Positions 1 to 8,993 of a DNA stretch of 64,000 nucleotides are shown piece after piece. Position numbers and translations under genes: made by a program. Origin of the DNA: Collimonas fungivorans (GTDB lineage Bacteria > Pseudomonadota > Gammaproteobacteria > Burkholderiales > Burkholderiaceae_D); NCBI RefSeq assembly GCF_001584145.1, contig NZ_CP013232.1, positions 5,084,001 through 5,148,000 of the forward strand, given 5' to 3'. Position 1 is the first letter of the stretch. Every line of letters begins with the position of its first letter. The notes beneath the pieces were generated by a model. That model made no database searches, had not been told where the DNA came from, and worked only from the letters and a program-made list of their open reading frames with translations.

Positions 1-148
1 GTAGGACAACGGCACAGGGCAAAGCCAATGCTTTGTGCGCATGTAACTATGCATTTTTTGCATTAATATCAAAAATACAATTTCACCATGGCAGACACGA
101 CTTTCGCGCAACATCCTGCATGTGCAGCGGGCCGGCGCTTTCGGCGAT

Positions 149-1141
149 TTATGCGAGCGCTGCCGGCGTTTTACGTTTTGCGTTTTTGGCGGCTTCCTTG
201 GCTGCTTCTTTGGTTGCCTGTTCCTGCTGCTGCAGCAGGTAAGCCCATAACCGCGCCACCACCGGCTTGCCCGGCCTTTGCACGGTAGGACGCTCGCGGT
301 ACAGGCGGATTTCCATGGTCGCTTCCCACTCGGGAGCGTTATGGTCGACGCTGGCCAGCTGCTTCAACTTGACTTCGCGGGTCACCGCCGACTCTGGCAG
401 AAACGCCACGCCATGCCCTTCCAGCGCCATCATTTTCAAACCTTCCGCCATGTCCGTCTCGTAGCGTTTCTCAAGGTAGAGCGGCTTCTTGGCGTCGGCC
501 AGAATCAATTCCACCATACGCCCGAGATAGGCATTGCTGGTATAGGACAAGAACGGCAAAGGCGCGCCGGCGCTGCCGGGAAAGACATAGTCCGGCACGC
601 CGGCCTTGTTGCAATGGGCATAGGCGCGCAGCACCTCGCTGCCCAATGTGATCAGGTCGTAGCGCCCGGTATCGAGCTGCACCGGCTGGCGCGGATGGTG
701 ATAGCACAGCAGCAGGTCGCAGCCGCCGTCCACCATCGCCATCACGGCGTCATGCACGTTCAAGGCCAGCAGGCGCGTATTGAGCGGCCCGAAACCGCTC
801 TCCAGCAAACGGATCCAGCGCGGCACATAAGTCAGCGACAAGGTATGCGGCACGGCGAAATCGACCGTGCTCAAAGCGGTCGGACGCTTGCCCCGCATCA
901 GCGCACGGGCATTGTTGATCTGGCCCAGCATCTCCAGCGCCTGCTCGTAAAACACTTCGCCGGCGGCGGTCAGCCGCGTCGGATAGGAAGTGCGGTCGAT
1001 CAGATCGGCGCCCAGCCATGCTTCCAGCGACTGGATGCGGCGCGAGAAGGCCGGCTGCGTGACATGACGCAATTCTGCAGAGCGGCTGAAACTATGGGTT
1101 TCCGCCAACGAAATGAAGTCTTCTAACCATTTGCTTTCCAT
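149..1141 (-). CDS. LysR-family transcriptional regulator (HypT-like)
   Basis: DNA-binding one-component regulator of 330 residues. The N-terminus (residues 5-64) is a classic LysR winged helix-turn-helix with the segment QPAFSRRIQSLE, followed by a periplasmic-binding-protein-like effector domain to about residue 300. The N-terminal wording (ESKWLEDFISLAE) resembles the HypT/YjiE branch, but the hypochlorite role is not demonstrated by the sequence. The ATG at 1141 is chosen because the LysR homology starts there; an in-frame start at 1204 would add 21 unrelated residues. The last 25 residues are Ala/Lys/Gln rich and look like a disordered tail beyond the usual LysR end. It follows the ABC exporter gene on the same strand with a gap of about 100 bp. 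Target genes are unknown. Confidence 0.85.
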   Translation of the reverse strand: MESKWLEDFISLAETHSFSRSAELRHVTQPAFSRRIQSLEAWLGADLIDRTSYPTRLTAAGEVFYEQALEMLGQINNARALMRGKRPTALSTVDFAVPHTLSLTYVPRWIRLLESGFGPLNTRLLALNVHDAVMAMVDGGCDLLLCYHHPRQPVQLDTGRYDLITLGSEVLRAYAHCNKAGVPDYVFPGSAGAPLPFLSYTSNAYLGRMVELILADAKKPLYLEKRYETDMAEGLKMMALEGHGVAFLPESAVTREVKLKQLASVDHNAPEWEATMEIRLYRERPTVQRPGKPVVARLWAYLLQQQEQATKEAAKEAAKNAKRKTPAALA

Positions 1142-1216
1142 GCCGCTATCGTAACGCGAGTCGGCGGCGGCAGCATAGAAAATTGGCGCAGCCGCGGCTG
1201 ACAATCTGCATCGGCG

Positions 1217-1246
1217 TTGTACTTCTGCACCTTGTACTTCTACACC
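1217..1246. repeat. 15-bp tandem duplication at the 3' end of the ABC exporter gene
   Basis: Two copies of TTGTACTTCTRCACC lie head to tail (1217-1231 and 1232-1246), differing at one base. The stop codon of the exporter gene falls inside the second copy. It looks like a small slippage duplication; no function is inferred. Confidence 0.6.
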
Positions 1247-3120
1247 ACCTGCACCACGTTCTCAGGATAAGCGCCATCGATTCCCGGCGACGGGCTTTCC
1301 ACTTCTTCCGGATGCGCTTGCTGGCGTTGCCACATCTGCGCGTAAGCGCCGTCTGCCGCCAGCAGCTGGACGTGGGTGCCGCGCTCGATGATGCGGCCGT
1401 GGTCCAGCACCAGGATCTGCGCCGCGTCGGCAATGGTCGACAGGCGGTGGGCGATCACCAGCGTGGTGCGGTCCTTGGCGATTTCCTTTAACTGCGCCTG
1501 GATCGCCTGCTCCGATTTGGAATCGAGCGCGGAAGTGGCTTCGTCGAAAATCAGCAGCGCGGGATTTTTCAGCAAAGTGCGCGCGATCGCCACCCGCTGC
1601 TTTTCGCCACCCGACAATTTCAAGCCGCGTTCGCCCACCATCGAATCGTAGCCGTCCGGCAGCGACTCGATGAAATCGTGGATATGCGCGGCCTTGGCGA
1701 CCGCGACGATTTCCGCCTTGCTGGCGCCCGGCTTGCCGTAGGCGATGTTGTATTCGATGCTGTCGTTGAACAGCACCGTATCCTGAGGCACGATGCCGAT
1801 CGCCTGGCGCAGCGAAGCCTGGGTGATGTCGCGCAAATCCTGGCCGTCGATCGTGATGCGGCCGTTGCTGATATCGTAAAAACGGAACAGCAAACGCGAC
1901 AGGGTCGACTTGCCGGAGCCGCTGTGGCCGACCACCGCGGTGGTGGTGCCGGCGGCAATCGTGAAATCGACATCGAACAGGATCTGGCGTTTGCTCTCGT
2001 AGCTGAAATCGACGTGCGTAAAACGCACTTGCGCGCCGCCGGTCAGCAGCGGCCGCGCCTCGGCGGCATCGGCGATTTCGCGATTCTCGTCAAGCAGGTG
2101 GAACAACCTTTCCATGTCAGCCAGGCTCTGCTTGATTTCGCGGTAGATGACGCCGAGGAAATTCAGCGGGATATACAGCTGGATCATGAAGGAGTTGACC
2201 AGCACCAGGTCGCCCAGCGTCATCTTGCCGTCGATCACGCCCTGCGTGGCGCGCCACAGGATCAGCGTCACCGCGATGGCGATGATCAGAGATTGCCCGG
2301 TATTCAACAGGGACAGCGAGGTCTGCGATTTCACCGCCGCGGTTTCGTAGCGCATCAAGCCATCGTCGTAGCGCCGCGCCTCGTATTCTTCATTACCGAA
2401 ATACTTGACGGTTTCGTAGTTGATCAGCGAATCGATGGCCTTGGTGTTGGCGCTCGAATCGAGGCTGTTCATGGTGCGCCGGAAATGGGTGCGCCATTCG
2501 GTGACCGTGACAGTAAAAAAAATGTAGCTGACCAGCGCCACCACGGTGATGCCGGCGAACCAGATATCGTAGTGCAGCACCAGGTAACCCAGCACCAGCG
2601 AGATTTCGATCAGGGTCGGCAAGATGCTGAATAGCGCGTACGACACCAGCGACGAGATGCCGCGCGTGCCGCGTTCGATATCGCGCGTCATGCCCCCGGT
2701 CTGGCGGTTCAGGTGAAAACGCAGCGACAGCGAATGCAGGTGGCGGAACACTTGCAAGGCGATGGTCCGCACCGCACGCTGGGTCACGCGCGCGAACACG
2801 AACTCGCGCAATTCGGTGAACAAGGTGGTACTCAGGCGCAGCGCGCCGTAGGCCACCAGTATCCCCAGCGGCAGCACCAGCATCGCCTGCGGATGGCTGA
2901 CCGTGATGGTCATGCTGTCGACCAGTTTCTTCAGCACCAGCGGCACGCCGACATTGGCCAGCTTGGCGCCCAGCATGAACAGCAGCGCCAGCGAGACCCG
3001 CCACTTGTAGGTCCAGAGATAGGGCAGCAAAGTCTTGAGCGTGGCCCAGTCGCTACGCTTTGGCTGGCCGCTGCCGGTAACTGCGGCAGGCTCTGGCGAC
3101 GTGGAAGAATGGTGGCGCAT
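1240..3120 (-). CDS. ATM1-type ABC exporter (fused permease and ATPase)
   Basis: Half-transporter of 626 residues that would work as a homodimer in the inner membrane. Residues 40-330 form the exporter-type six-helix membrane domain; 360-600 form the nucleotide-binding domain with Walker A GHSGSGKST (about 397), signature LSGGEKQ (about 501), Walker B LLIFDEATSALD (about 522) and the H-loop VIAHRLST. The NBD and membrane segment resemble the ATM1/HMT1 group, whose known members export glutathione-linked or sulfur/metal compounds; the substrate here is inferred from family only. The start at 3120 follows a hydrophilic N-terminal stretch of about 30 residues before the first helix. It is divergent from the thioesterase gene, with 72 bp between the two starts. 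Confidence 0.9.
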   Translation of the reverse strand: MRHHSSTSPEPAAVTGSGQPKRSDWATLKTLLPYLWTYKWRVSLALLFMLGAKLANVGVPLVLKKLVDSMTITVSHPQAMLVLPLGILVAYGALRLSTTLFTELREFVFARVTQRAVRTIALQVFRHLHSLSLRFHLNRQTGGMTRDIERGTRGISSLVSYALFSILPTLIEISLVLGYLVLHYDIWFAGITVVALVSYIFFTVTVTEWRTHFRRTMNSLDSSANTKAIDSLINYETVKYFGNEEYEARRYDDGLMRYETAAVKSQTSLSLLNTGQSLIIAIAVTLILWRATQGVIDGKMTLGDLVLVNSFMIQLYIPLNFLGVIYREIKQSLADMERLFHLLDENREIADAAEARPLLTGGAQVRFTHVDFSYESKRQILFDVDFTIAAGTTTAVVGHSGSGKSTLSRLLFRFYDISNGRITIDGQDLRDITQASLRQAIGIVPQDTVLFNDSIEYNIAYGKPGASKAEIVAVAKAAHIHDFIESLPDGYDSMVGERGLKLSGGEKQRVAIARTLLKNPALLIFDEATSALDSKSEQAIQAQLKEIAKDRTTLVIAHRLSTIADAAQILVLDHGRIIERGTHVQLLAADGAYAQMWQRQQAHPEEVESPSPGIDGAYPENVVQVV

Positions 3121-3192
3121 AGGGTGACAATCTTAAAGAATAGTTTAAGCTACGGATACAAAGCCAATTGTAGCTCTCAGGGGAAATAACAG

Positions 3193-3600
3193 ATGACTGA
3201 TCAAAACAACAATCAATTGCCGCCCGACACCATGCCGCAACTGCGGGTGATGCCGATGCCGTCCGACGCCAATGTGCACGGCGACGTCTTCGGCGGCTGG
3301 ATCATGGCACAAGTCGACATTGCCGGTTCCCTGCCGGCCACCCGTCGCGCCAACGGCCGTGTCGCCACGATCGCGGTGAACTCTTTCCTGTTCAAGCAAC
3401 CGGTGTTTGTCGGCGACCTGCTGTCGTTTTATGCCGAGATCGTCAAGGTCGGCAATACGTCGATCACAGTCAACGTCGAGGTGTATGCCGAACGCAACCG
3501 GCTGCAGACAGAGGTCGTGAAAGTGACCGAAGCGACGCTGACTTATGTCGCCACCGACGCTCAGCGCAAGCCGCGTCAGCTGCCGCCGCTGGCATCCTGA
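3193..3600 (+). CDS. Acyl-CoA thioesterase, YciA-like hotdog fold
   Basis: Cytoplasmic 135-residue hotdog-fold thioesterase that hydrolyses acyl-CoA to free acid and CoA. The diagnostic loop PSDANVHGDVFGGWIMAQVD (residues 22-41) matches the YciA-type active-site segment, with the Asp at the end of the loop as probable catalytic residue. Length equals the usual single-domain size of the family. The ATG at 3193 is preceded by a GGGGA-type ribosome binding site. It ends only 19 bp from the convergent IclR gene, and no terminator was seen between them. Chain-length preference cannot be read from the sequence. Confidence 0.88.
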   Translation: MTDQNNNQLPPDTMPQLRVMPMPSDANVHGDVFGGWIMAQVDIAGSLPATRRANGRVATIAVNSFLFKQPVFVGDLLSFYAEIVKVGNTSITVNVEVYAERNRLQTEVVKVTEATLTYVATDAQRKPRQLPPLAS

Positions 3601-3619
3601 CGATTTCCTGGCTCGGTTC

Positions 3620-4438
3620 CTAGGGCGCGCCGAGCTCGCTGGAGATGCCGGCCGCCGCCGCCTGCACTACAGCGATCAATGACTGCATCCGTTCCAGCGA
3701 CATGTAAGGCAGGGTGCTGGAAACGCTGATGGCGGCGACAATCGCGTGGCTGGCGTCGTAGATCGGCGCCGCCACGCAGCGTATCGACGGCTCGTTGTCT
3801 TCCAGGTCGAAGGCATAACCGCCTTTGACGTATTCACGCATCTGGTCGCGGAACTCAGTCCAGCTACGCTTGGGCAACAAGCCGGAAGCATGGCTGCCGG
3901 CCGCGCTGCTGCGCTTCTGGTACAAGTTTTTCCATTCCTCTTCGTCCATGCCCAGCATCAAAGCCTTGCCGACGCCGGTAGTGGCGATGGGCATCCTGTG
4001 CCCCACGCGCGAACGCATTTCCAAACCCTTCTTGCCCGGAATCTTGTCCAGGTAGAGCACATCGTCGGCGTCCTGCAAAGCCAGGTGGATGGTGTCGCCC
4101 GACTGTTCGGCCAGCCGCTCCAGGTAGGGCCGCGCCGCTATGCTCAGCGAGACTTCTTCGCGCGCCTGGAAACCCAGTTCGATCAGTTTCGGGCCGAGCA
4201 CATAACCTGCGCTCGGCGTAAAACGCAGATAACGCTCCTGCACCAGGCAGTTCGCCAGCCTGTGGGTAGTGCTGCGCGTGGTGCCCAGCATTTGCGCGAT
4301 CTGTTTCAGGTCGCGCGCGCCACCGGCCACCGCCTGCAATACTCCCAGCCCGCGTGTCAGGGTCTGGGTGCCGGTCGGGGCGGCAGTTCCCTCGCCCACA
4401 TTGCCAGGCAACTCCGCTGAGTCCTGCGATTTGCGCAT
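3620..4438 (-). CDS. IclR-family regulator, probable repressor of the galactonate operon
   Basis: 272 residues: a disordered N-terminus of about 25 residues, an IclR winged helix-turn-helix (about 28-80, with LKQIAQMLGTTRSTTHRLANCL) and an IclR effector domain (about 95-270). It is divergent from dgoK with 154 bp between the starts. That gap holds a sigma-70-type promoter and repeats suited to an IclR operator. Effectors of related KDG/galactonate regulators are sugar acids such as 2-keto-3-deoxygalactonate, so control by galactonate or KDGal is inferred from position. The dgo operon in enterobacteria uses a GntR-type DgoR, so the regulator family differs here. Confidence 0.88.
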   Translation of the reverse strand: MRKSQDSAELPGNVGEGTAAPTGTQTLTRGLGVLQAVAGGARDLKQIAQMLGTTRSTTHRLANCLVQERYLRFTPSAGYVLGPKLIELGFQAREEVSLSIAARPYLERLAEQSGDTIHLALQDADDVLYLDKIPGKKGLEMRSRVGHRMPIATTGVGKALMLGMDEEEWKNLYQKRSSAAGSHASGLLPKRSWTEFRDQMREYVKGGYAFDLEDNEPSIRCVAAPIYDASHAIVAAISVSSTLPYMSLERMQSLIAVVQAAAAGISSELGAP

Positions 4439-4470
4439 GATTAGAACCTGTCAGAAAATATCCAAAATCC

Positions 4471-4525
4471 CATATATTGGGACATAATATCATATATTGA
4501 CAGAAAATTGCAGCCGGAATAAAGT
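4471..4525 (+). promoter_or_regulatory. dgo operon promoter with overlapping operator-like repeats
   Basis: A perfect -35 box TTGACA (4497-4502) is followed after 17 bp by TAAAGT (4520-4525). A nine-base direct repeat CATATATTG occurs at 4471-4479 and 4491-4499, exactly 20 bp apart. The upstream copy sits in the near-palindrome CCCATATATTGGG; the downstream copy overlaps the -35 box. A protein bound to both repeats would lie on one DNA face and block polymerase. The IclR protein encoded next door is the likely binder (inference). Confidence 0.7.
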
Positions 4526-4592
4526 ACGCCACATCACGGGCCACGCAGATCCTGCCCGCAATTTTTGAAACGCATTTAAAACCAAGCAACCC

Positions 4593-5594
4593 ATGCCGCC
4601 TGTACCGCATCAAACGCACTTGATCGCCCTCGACTGGGGGACTTCGTCGCTGCGCGCCTATCGGCTCGGAGCGCATGGCCAGACGCTGGAGTTGCGCGCC
4701 CTGCCCTGCGGCGTCATGCAATTGCCGGCAGCCGATGGCGACGGCAAAGACGGTTTCGAAGCCGCTTTCGAGCAAGCTTGCGGTGACTGGCTGCACGCTG
4801 CGCCGGGCACGCCGGTGATCGCGGCCGGCATGGTGGGCAGCCGCCAGGGCTGGCTGGAAGTCCCGTATCTGGAAGTGCCGATCGCCGTCGACCGCATCGG
4901 CGCCAGCTTAAGTACGCTGTGCAATCGCCATGGCCAGATGATCCACCTGGTGCCGGGCCTGATCGAAAACTCCATGCTGCCGAACGTCATGCGCGGCGAA
5001 GAGACCCAGGTGGTCGGCGTGCTCAATGCCCTCAACCAGGACTTGGCAGAGACCGATATCCTGGTCGGCCTGCCCGGCACCCATTCCAAGTGGGTGCAGA
5101 TACGGCGCGCAGGCAAGCAATGCCAAGTAGCGCATTTTGATACATTCATGACCGGCGAAGTGTTTGCCGCCTTGTCCGGACATACCATCCTCGGGCGCGG
5201 CATGCAGGCTGGCGGCGACCAAGCGGAGGCCGGGCAGCGCGCGTTTGAGCGCGGCGCCCTGGTGGCGCGCAGCGCGGCAGGCCAGGCCGGCGTATTGTCG
5301 ACCATATTCAGTACGCGCACGCTGGGACTGACCGGCGTGCTGGACGGCGCCGGCCAGCGCGAATACCTGTCCGGACTGCTGATCGGCCACGAAATCGCCG
5401 CCTTAAAAACCATGTTGCTGGAACAAGGGCGGCAACCCTCGCAAGTGATGCTGGTCGGCGAAGCCGGCTTGTGTGCACGCTACACGCAAGTGCTGCGCGC
5501 CTATGATTTTGGAGCAGTCGAAGTCGTCGCCCAGGCCACCGAACGCGGCCTGTGGCAACTGGCGCTGACGGCTGGACTATTAAAACATGCCTAG
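4593..5594 (+). CDS. dgoK: 2-dehydro-3-deoxygalactonokinase
   Basis: Phosphorylates 2-keto-3-deoxy-D-galactonate to the 6-phosphate in the De Ley-Doudoroff galactonate pathway. The 333-residue protein starts with IALDWGTSSLRAYRL, the phosphate-binding motif of the sugar kinase/actin fold, and contains GLPGTHSKWVQI and TFMTGEVFAALSGHTILGR, typical of DgoK. Length is somewhat above the enterobacterial enzyme. It is the first gene of a four-gene plus-strand run with dgoA 24 bp downstream. The ATG at 4593 is about 68 bp after the -10 box described above. Confidence 0.93.
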   Translation: MPPVPHQTHLIALDWGTSSLRAYRLGAHGQTLELRALPCGVMQLPAADGDGKDGFEAAFEQACGDWLHAAPGTPVIAAGMVGSRQGWLEVPYLEVPIAVDRIGASLSTLCNRHGQMIHLVPGLIENSMLPNVMRGEETQVVGVLNALNQDLAETDILVGLPGTHSKWVQIRRAGKQCQVAHFDTFMTGEVFAALSGHTILGRGMQAGGDQAEAGQRAFERGALVARSAAGQAGVLSTIFSTRTLGLTGVLDGAGQREYLSGLLIGHEIAALKTMLLEQGRQPSQVMLVGEAGLCARYTQVLRAYDFGAVEVVAQATERGLWQLALTAGLLKHA

Positions 5595-5618
5595 CAACGG
5601 GAATACCGGGAAACCATC

Positions 5619-6287
5619 ATGTTAAGAAATGCAATGAAACAATGCGGACTGATCGCCATCCTGCGCGGCGTCGAGCCGCATGAAGTGGCGGCGATCGGCC
5701 TGAAACTTTACGAAGCCGGTTTCCGTATCATAGAGGTGCCGCTTAATTCGCCCCAGCCGTTCGACAGCATCCGCAGCCTGCGCAACGCCTTGCCTGCCGA
5801 CTGCATGGTCGGCGCCGGCACGGTCTTGACGACCGACCAGGTGGCGGCGGTCAAGCGCGCCGGCGGCGAGATCATCGTCATGCCGCACAGCGATCCGGAA
5901 GTGATCGCTGCCGCCAAACAGGCCGGCCTGGCTTGTGCGCCGGGCGTCGCCACGGTAACCGAAGCATTCGCCGCGCTGGCCGCCGGCGCCGATGTCTTGA
6001 AAATGTTCCCGGCCGAACAGCTGGGGTCGAACGTAGTCAAGGCGTGGCGGGCGGTAATCCCGCGCGAAGTGGCGTTGCTGCCGGTAGGCGGCATCACGCC
6101 GGAAAACCTGGCGACATTCATCAGCGCCGGCGCTTCCGGATTCGGCCTCGGGTCTGCCCTGTACAAACCGGGCCTGAGCGCCGAACAGGTCGGCCAGAAC
6201 GCCAACCGGTTTGTCGCGGCATGGTGCGCAATACAAGAAAATTCAAACACTGCAGAAACAGCGGAAACGCCAGAAACAAAAAATTGA
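5619..6287 (+). CDS. dgoA: 2-dehydro-3-deoxy-6-phosphogalactonate aldolase
   Basis: Class I aldolase that splits KDPGal to pyruvate and glyceraldehyde 3-phosphate. The 222-residue protein contains [14 protein letters not shown], and [10 protein letters not shown] with the Schiff-base lysine at about residue 127, close to the catalytic position in E. coli DgoA; the phosphate-binding [10 protein letters not shown] follows. The C-terminal 20 residues (rich in Thr, Glu, Asn) extend past the barrel and look disordered. The gene is co-directional with dgoK and lies 16 bp before dgoD, consistent with one transcript. Confidence 0.93.
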   Translation: MLRNAMKQCGLIAILRGVEPHEVAAIGLKLYEAGFRIIEVPLNSPQPFDSIRSLRNALPADCMVGAGTVLTTDQVAAVKRAGGEIIVMPHSDPEVIAAAKQAGLACAPGVATVTEAFAALAAGADVLKMFPAEQLGSNVVKAWRAVIPREVALLPVGGITPENLATFISAGASGFGLGSALYKPGLSAEQVGQNANRFVAAWCAIQENSNTAETAETPETKN

Positions 6288-6303
6288 ACAGGAGACGAGC
6301 TTA

Positions 6304-7452
6304 ATGAAGATCACCAAACTGACCACTTACATCGTACCGCCGCGTTGGTGTTTCCTGAAGATAGAAACCGACGAAGGCGTGGTCGGCTGGGGCGAACCGG
6401 TGGTCGAAGGCCGCGTGCACAGCGTGGCGGCGGCTGTCGAAGAACTGTCCGACTACCTGATCGGCAAGGATCCGCGCCATATCGAAGACCATTGGACGGT
6501 ACTGTACCGCGGCGGCTTTTATCGCGGCGGCGCCATCCACATGAGTGCGCTGGCCGGCATCGACCAGGCGCTGTGGGATATCAAGGGCAAGGCGTTAGGC
6601 GTCTCGGTCAGCCAGCTGCTGGGCGGCCCGGTGCGCGACAGCATCCGCGTCTATTCCTGGATCGGCGGCGACCGCCCGGCCGACACCGCGGCAGCGGCCA
6701 AGGACGCCGTGGCGCGCGGTTTTACCGCGGTGAAGATGAACGGCACAGAGGAACTGCAGTTTGTCGATTCCTATGAAAAAGTGGAAGCGACATTGGCCAA
6801 CGTCGCCGCCGTGCGCGCGGCGGTCGGCCCGCACATCGGCATCGGCGTCGACTTCCACGGCCGCGTGCACAAGCCGATGGCGAAAATCCTGATCAAGGAA
6901 CTGGAACAATTCAAGCTGATGTTTATCGAAGAGCCAGTGCTCAGCGAAAACTACGAAGCGCTGAAAGAGCTGGCGCCTCTGACCAGCACGCCGATCGCGC
7001 TGGGCGAACGGCTGTACTCGCGCTGGGATTTCAAGCGCATCCTCAGCGAAGGTTATGTCGACATCATCCAGCCCGATGTTTCCCACGCCGGCGGCATCAC
7101 CGAAACGCGCAAGATCGCCACCATGGCTGAAGCCTACGACGTCGCCGTGGCGCTGCACTGCCCGCTCGGCCCGATTGCGCTGGCCGCCTGCCTGCAGGTG
7201 GATGCGGTGTCGTACAACGCCTTTATCCAGGAACAGAGCCTGGGCATCCATTACAACAAGAGCAACGACTTGCTCGATTACGTGAAAAACCCTGAAGTCT
7301 TCGCCTACGACAAGGGCTACGTGACCATTCCGCAGGGACCGGGACTGGGCATAGAAATCAATGAAGAGTATGTCAAGGAGCGGGCTGCCGTAGGCCATCG
7401 CTGGCGCAATCCGATCTGGCGCCATAAGGACGGCAGTTTCGCCGAGTGGTAA
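6304..7452 (+). CDS. dgoD: D-galactonate dehydratase
   Basis: Enolase-superfamily dehydratase that converts D-galactonate to 2-keto-3-deoxygalactonate. At 382 residues it has the same length as E. coli DgoD. Visible elements are the barrel metal-ligand strands with [15 protein letters not shown] and ALGERLYSR, and the C-terminal [14 protein letters not shown] block. The ATG at 6304 is preferred because it gives the [16 protein letters not shown]-terminus and has AGGAGA about 10 bases upstream; an in-frame start at 6211 would overlap dgoA and add 31 Gln/Lys-rich residues. Confidence 0.95.
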   Translation: MKITKLTTYIVPPRWCFLKIETDEGVVGWGEPVVEGRVHSVAAAVEELSDYLIGKDPRHIEDHWTVLYRGGFYRGGAIHMSALAGIDQALWDIKGKALGVSVSQLLGGPVRDSIRVYSWIGGDRPADTAAAAKDAVARGFTAVKMNGTEELQFVDSYEKVEATLANVAAVRAAVGPHIGIGVDFHGRVHKPMAKILIKELEQFKLMFIEEPVLSENYEALKELAPLTSTPIALGERLYSRWDFKRILSEGYVDIIQPDVSHAGGITETRKIATMAEAYDVAVALHCPLGPIALAACLQVDAVSYNAFIQEQSLGIHYNKSNDLLDYVKNPEVFAYDKGYVTIPQGPGLGIEINEEYVKERAAVGHRWRNPIWRHKDGSFAEW

Positions 7453-7554
7453 GACACAGGCTTCATTGGTTCAGCAGGGAAATGATTTTAAAAAGAGAGC
7501 AGCATAGCCCTCAAATGCCACCATTGGTCCGGTTAACCCGGACAGGAGATCGTT

Positions 7555-8898
7555 ATGCAGGAGCAGGTGCTTGAAGTAGAACGGCTGTCGACGGCAAACC
7601 AGGCAACGCAACCGCCACCGCAGCAAGCACCCAGCCGCAAACGCTTCCTGATCATGCTGCTGCTGTTCGTCACGGTCGTGATCAATTACCTGGACCGCAG
7701 CAACCTGTCGATCGCCGCGCCGGAATTGATGCGCGAACTGGCTATCGACCCGGTCCATGCGGGCTGGATTTTTTCCGCTTTCGGCTGGACCTATGCCGCC
7801 ATGCAAATCCCCGGCGGCTGGCTGGTGGACCGGGTGACGCCTAGGGTGCTGTATGCGCTGGCGCTGGCCCTGTGGTCGCTGGCCACCATCTTCCTCGGTT
7901 TTATCGGCAGCTTCGCCGGGCTGTTTGCGCTGCGCCTGCTGGTGGGGGCGCTGGAAGCGCCGGCTTATCCGATCAACAACCGTGTCGTCACCACCTGGTT
8001 TCCTGAACGCGAACGGGCCACCGCCATCGGCTTCTACACCTCCGGCCAGTTCGTCGGACTGGCGTTCCTGACGCCGCTGCTGGCCTGGCTGCAGCAGGCT
8101 TACGGCTGGCACATGGTGTTCGTCAGCACCGGCCTGACCGGCATTGCCTGGGCCGCAATCTGGTATCTCGTCTATCGCGAGCCGCGCCAGTTCAAGGGCG
8201 CCAATGCGGCGGAAATCGAATTGATCCGCAGCGGCGGCGGCCTGGTCGATATTGCCCAGGCGGCGAGCGCGCAAAAACCGGGCTTCAGCGTGGCCGACCT
8301 CGGGCTGGTGCTGAGCCGGCGCAAACTGTGGGGCATCTACCTCGGACAGTACGCCGTGAATTCCACGCTGTGGTTCTTCCTGACCTGGTTCCCGACCTAC
8401 CTGGTCAAATATCGCGGCATGGATTTCATCAAGTCCGGTTTCCTGGCCTCGCTGCCGTTCCTGGCGGCCTTCCTCGGCGTGCTCAGCTCCGGCGTCTTTT
8501 CCGACTGGCTGATACGCAAGGGAGCATCGGTGGGACTGGCGCGCAAACTGCCGATCATCAGCGGCTTGCTGATTTCTACCTGCATCATCGGCGCCAACTA
8601 CGTCGACTCGACCGCCTGGATCATCGTCTTCATGGCAGTGGCCTTCTTCGGCAACGGCTTTGCGTCGATTTCATGGTCGCTGGTGTCGTCGCTGGCGCCG
8701 GCCAAGATGCTGGGGCTGACCGGCGGCGTCTTCAACTTCATCGGCAACCTGGCCGCCATCACGACGCCGCTAGTGATCGGGTTCCTGATCAGCGGCGACA
8801 GCTTCGCGCCGGCCATCACCTATATCGCCGTGATGGCCCTGGTGGGAGCGCTGTCGTATATCCTGCTGGTCGGCAAAGTGGAACGCATCACCGCCTGA
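7555..8898 (+). CDS. MFS sugar-acid transporter (ACS family, galactonate-type)
   Basis: Major facilitator superfamily symporter of 447 residues with 12 predicted membrane helices after a cytoplasmic N-terminus of about 30 residues. The first loop carries NYLDRSNLSIAAPELMRELAI, the hallmark of the anion:cation symporter family that includes the galactonate (DgoT) and glucarate (GudP) carriers. Placed last in the dgo operon, it most likely imports D-galactonate by proton symport; this is from family and context, not a substrate signature. The ATG at 7555 has AGGAGA eight bases upstream. A strong terminator follows 20 bp after the stop. Confidence 0.9.
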   Translation: MQEQVLEVERLSTANQATQPPPQQAPSRKRFLIMLLLFVTVVINYLDRSNLSIAAPELMRELAIDPVHAGWIFSAFGWTYAAMQIPGGWLVDRVTPRVLYALALALWSLATIFLGFIGSFAGLFALRLLVGALEAPAYPINNRVVTTWFPERERATAIGFYTSGQFVGLAFLTPLLAWLQQAYGWHMVFVSTGLTGIAWAAIWYLVYREPRQFKGANAAEIELIRSGGGLVDIAQAASAQKPGFSVADLGLVLSRRKLWGIYLGQYAVNSTLWFFLTWFPTYLVKYRGMDFIKSGFLASLPFLAAFLGVLSSGVFSDWLIRKGASVGLARKLPIISGLLISTCIIGANYVDSTAWIIVFMAVAFFGNGFASISWSLVSSLAPAKMLGLTGGVFNFIGNLAAITTPLVIGFLISGDSFAPAITYIAVMALVGALSYILLVGKVERITA

Positions 8899-8918
8899 CG
8901 CTCTCGCAAAAAAACAAA

Positions 8919-8952
8919 CCCCGGATGCGCTTGTCGCACATCCGGGGTTTTT
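8919..8952. terminator. Bidirectional intrinsic terminator after the dgo operon and fadD
   Basis: A nine-base GC-rich perfect stem (CCCCGGATG at 8919-8927 with CATCCGGGG at 8939-8947) is followed on the plus strand by five T. On the minus strand the same stem is followed by TTTG and a T-run, so it also ends the convergent acyl-CoA synthetase transcript. Confidence 0.9.
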
Positions 8953-8993
8953 CACAACCGTGGCCTCCGGCAAGACGCCACTTTTTCCAAATC

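Noticed and set aside
1..148. Possible gene start or promoter in the first 148 bases
   Set aside because: Sequence is AT-rich around 40-90 but no coding frame, promoter pair or RNA could be supported this close to the edge.
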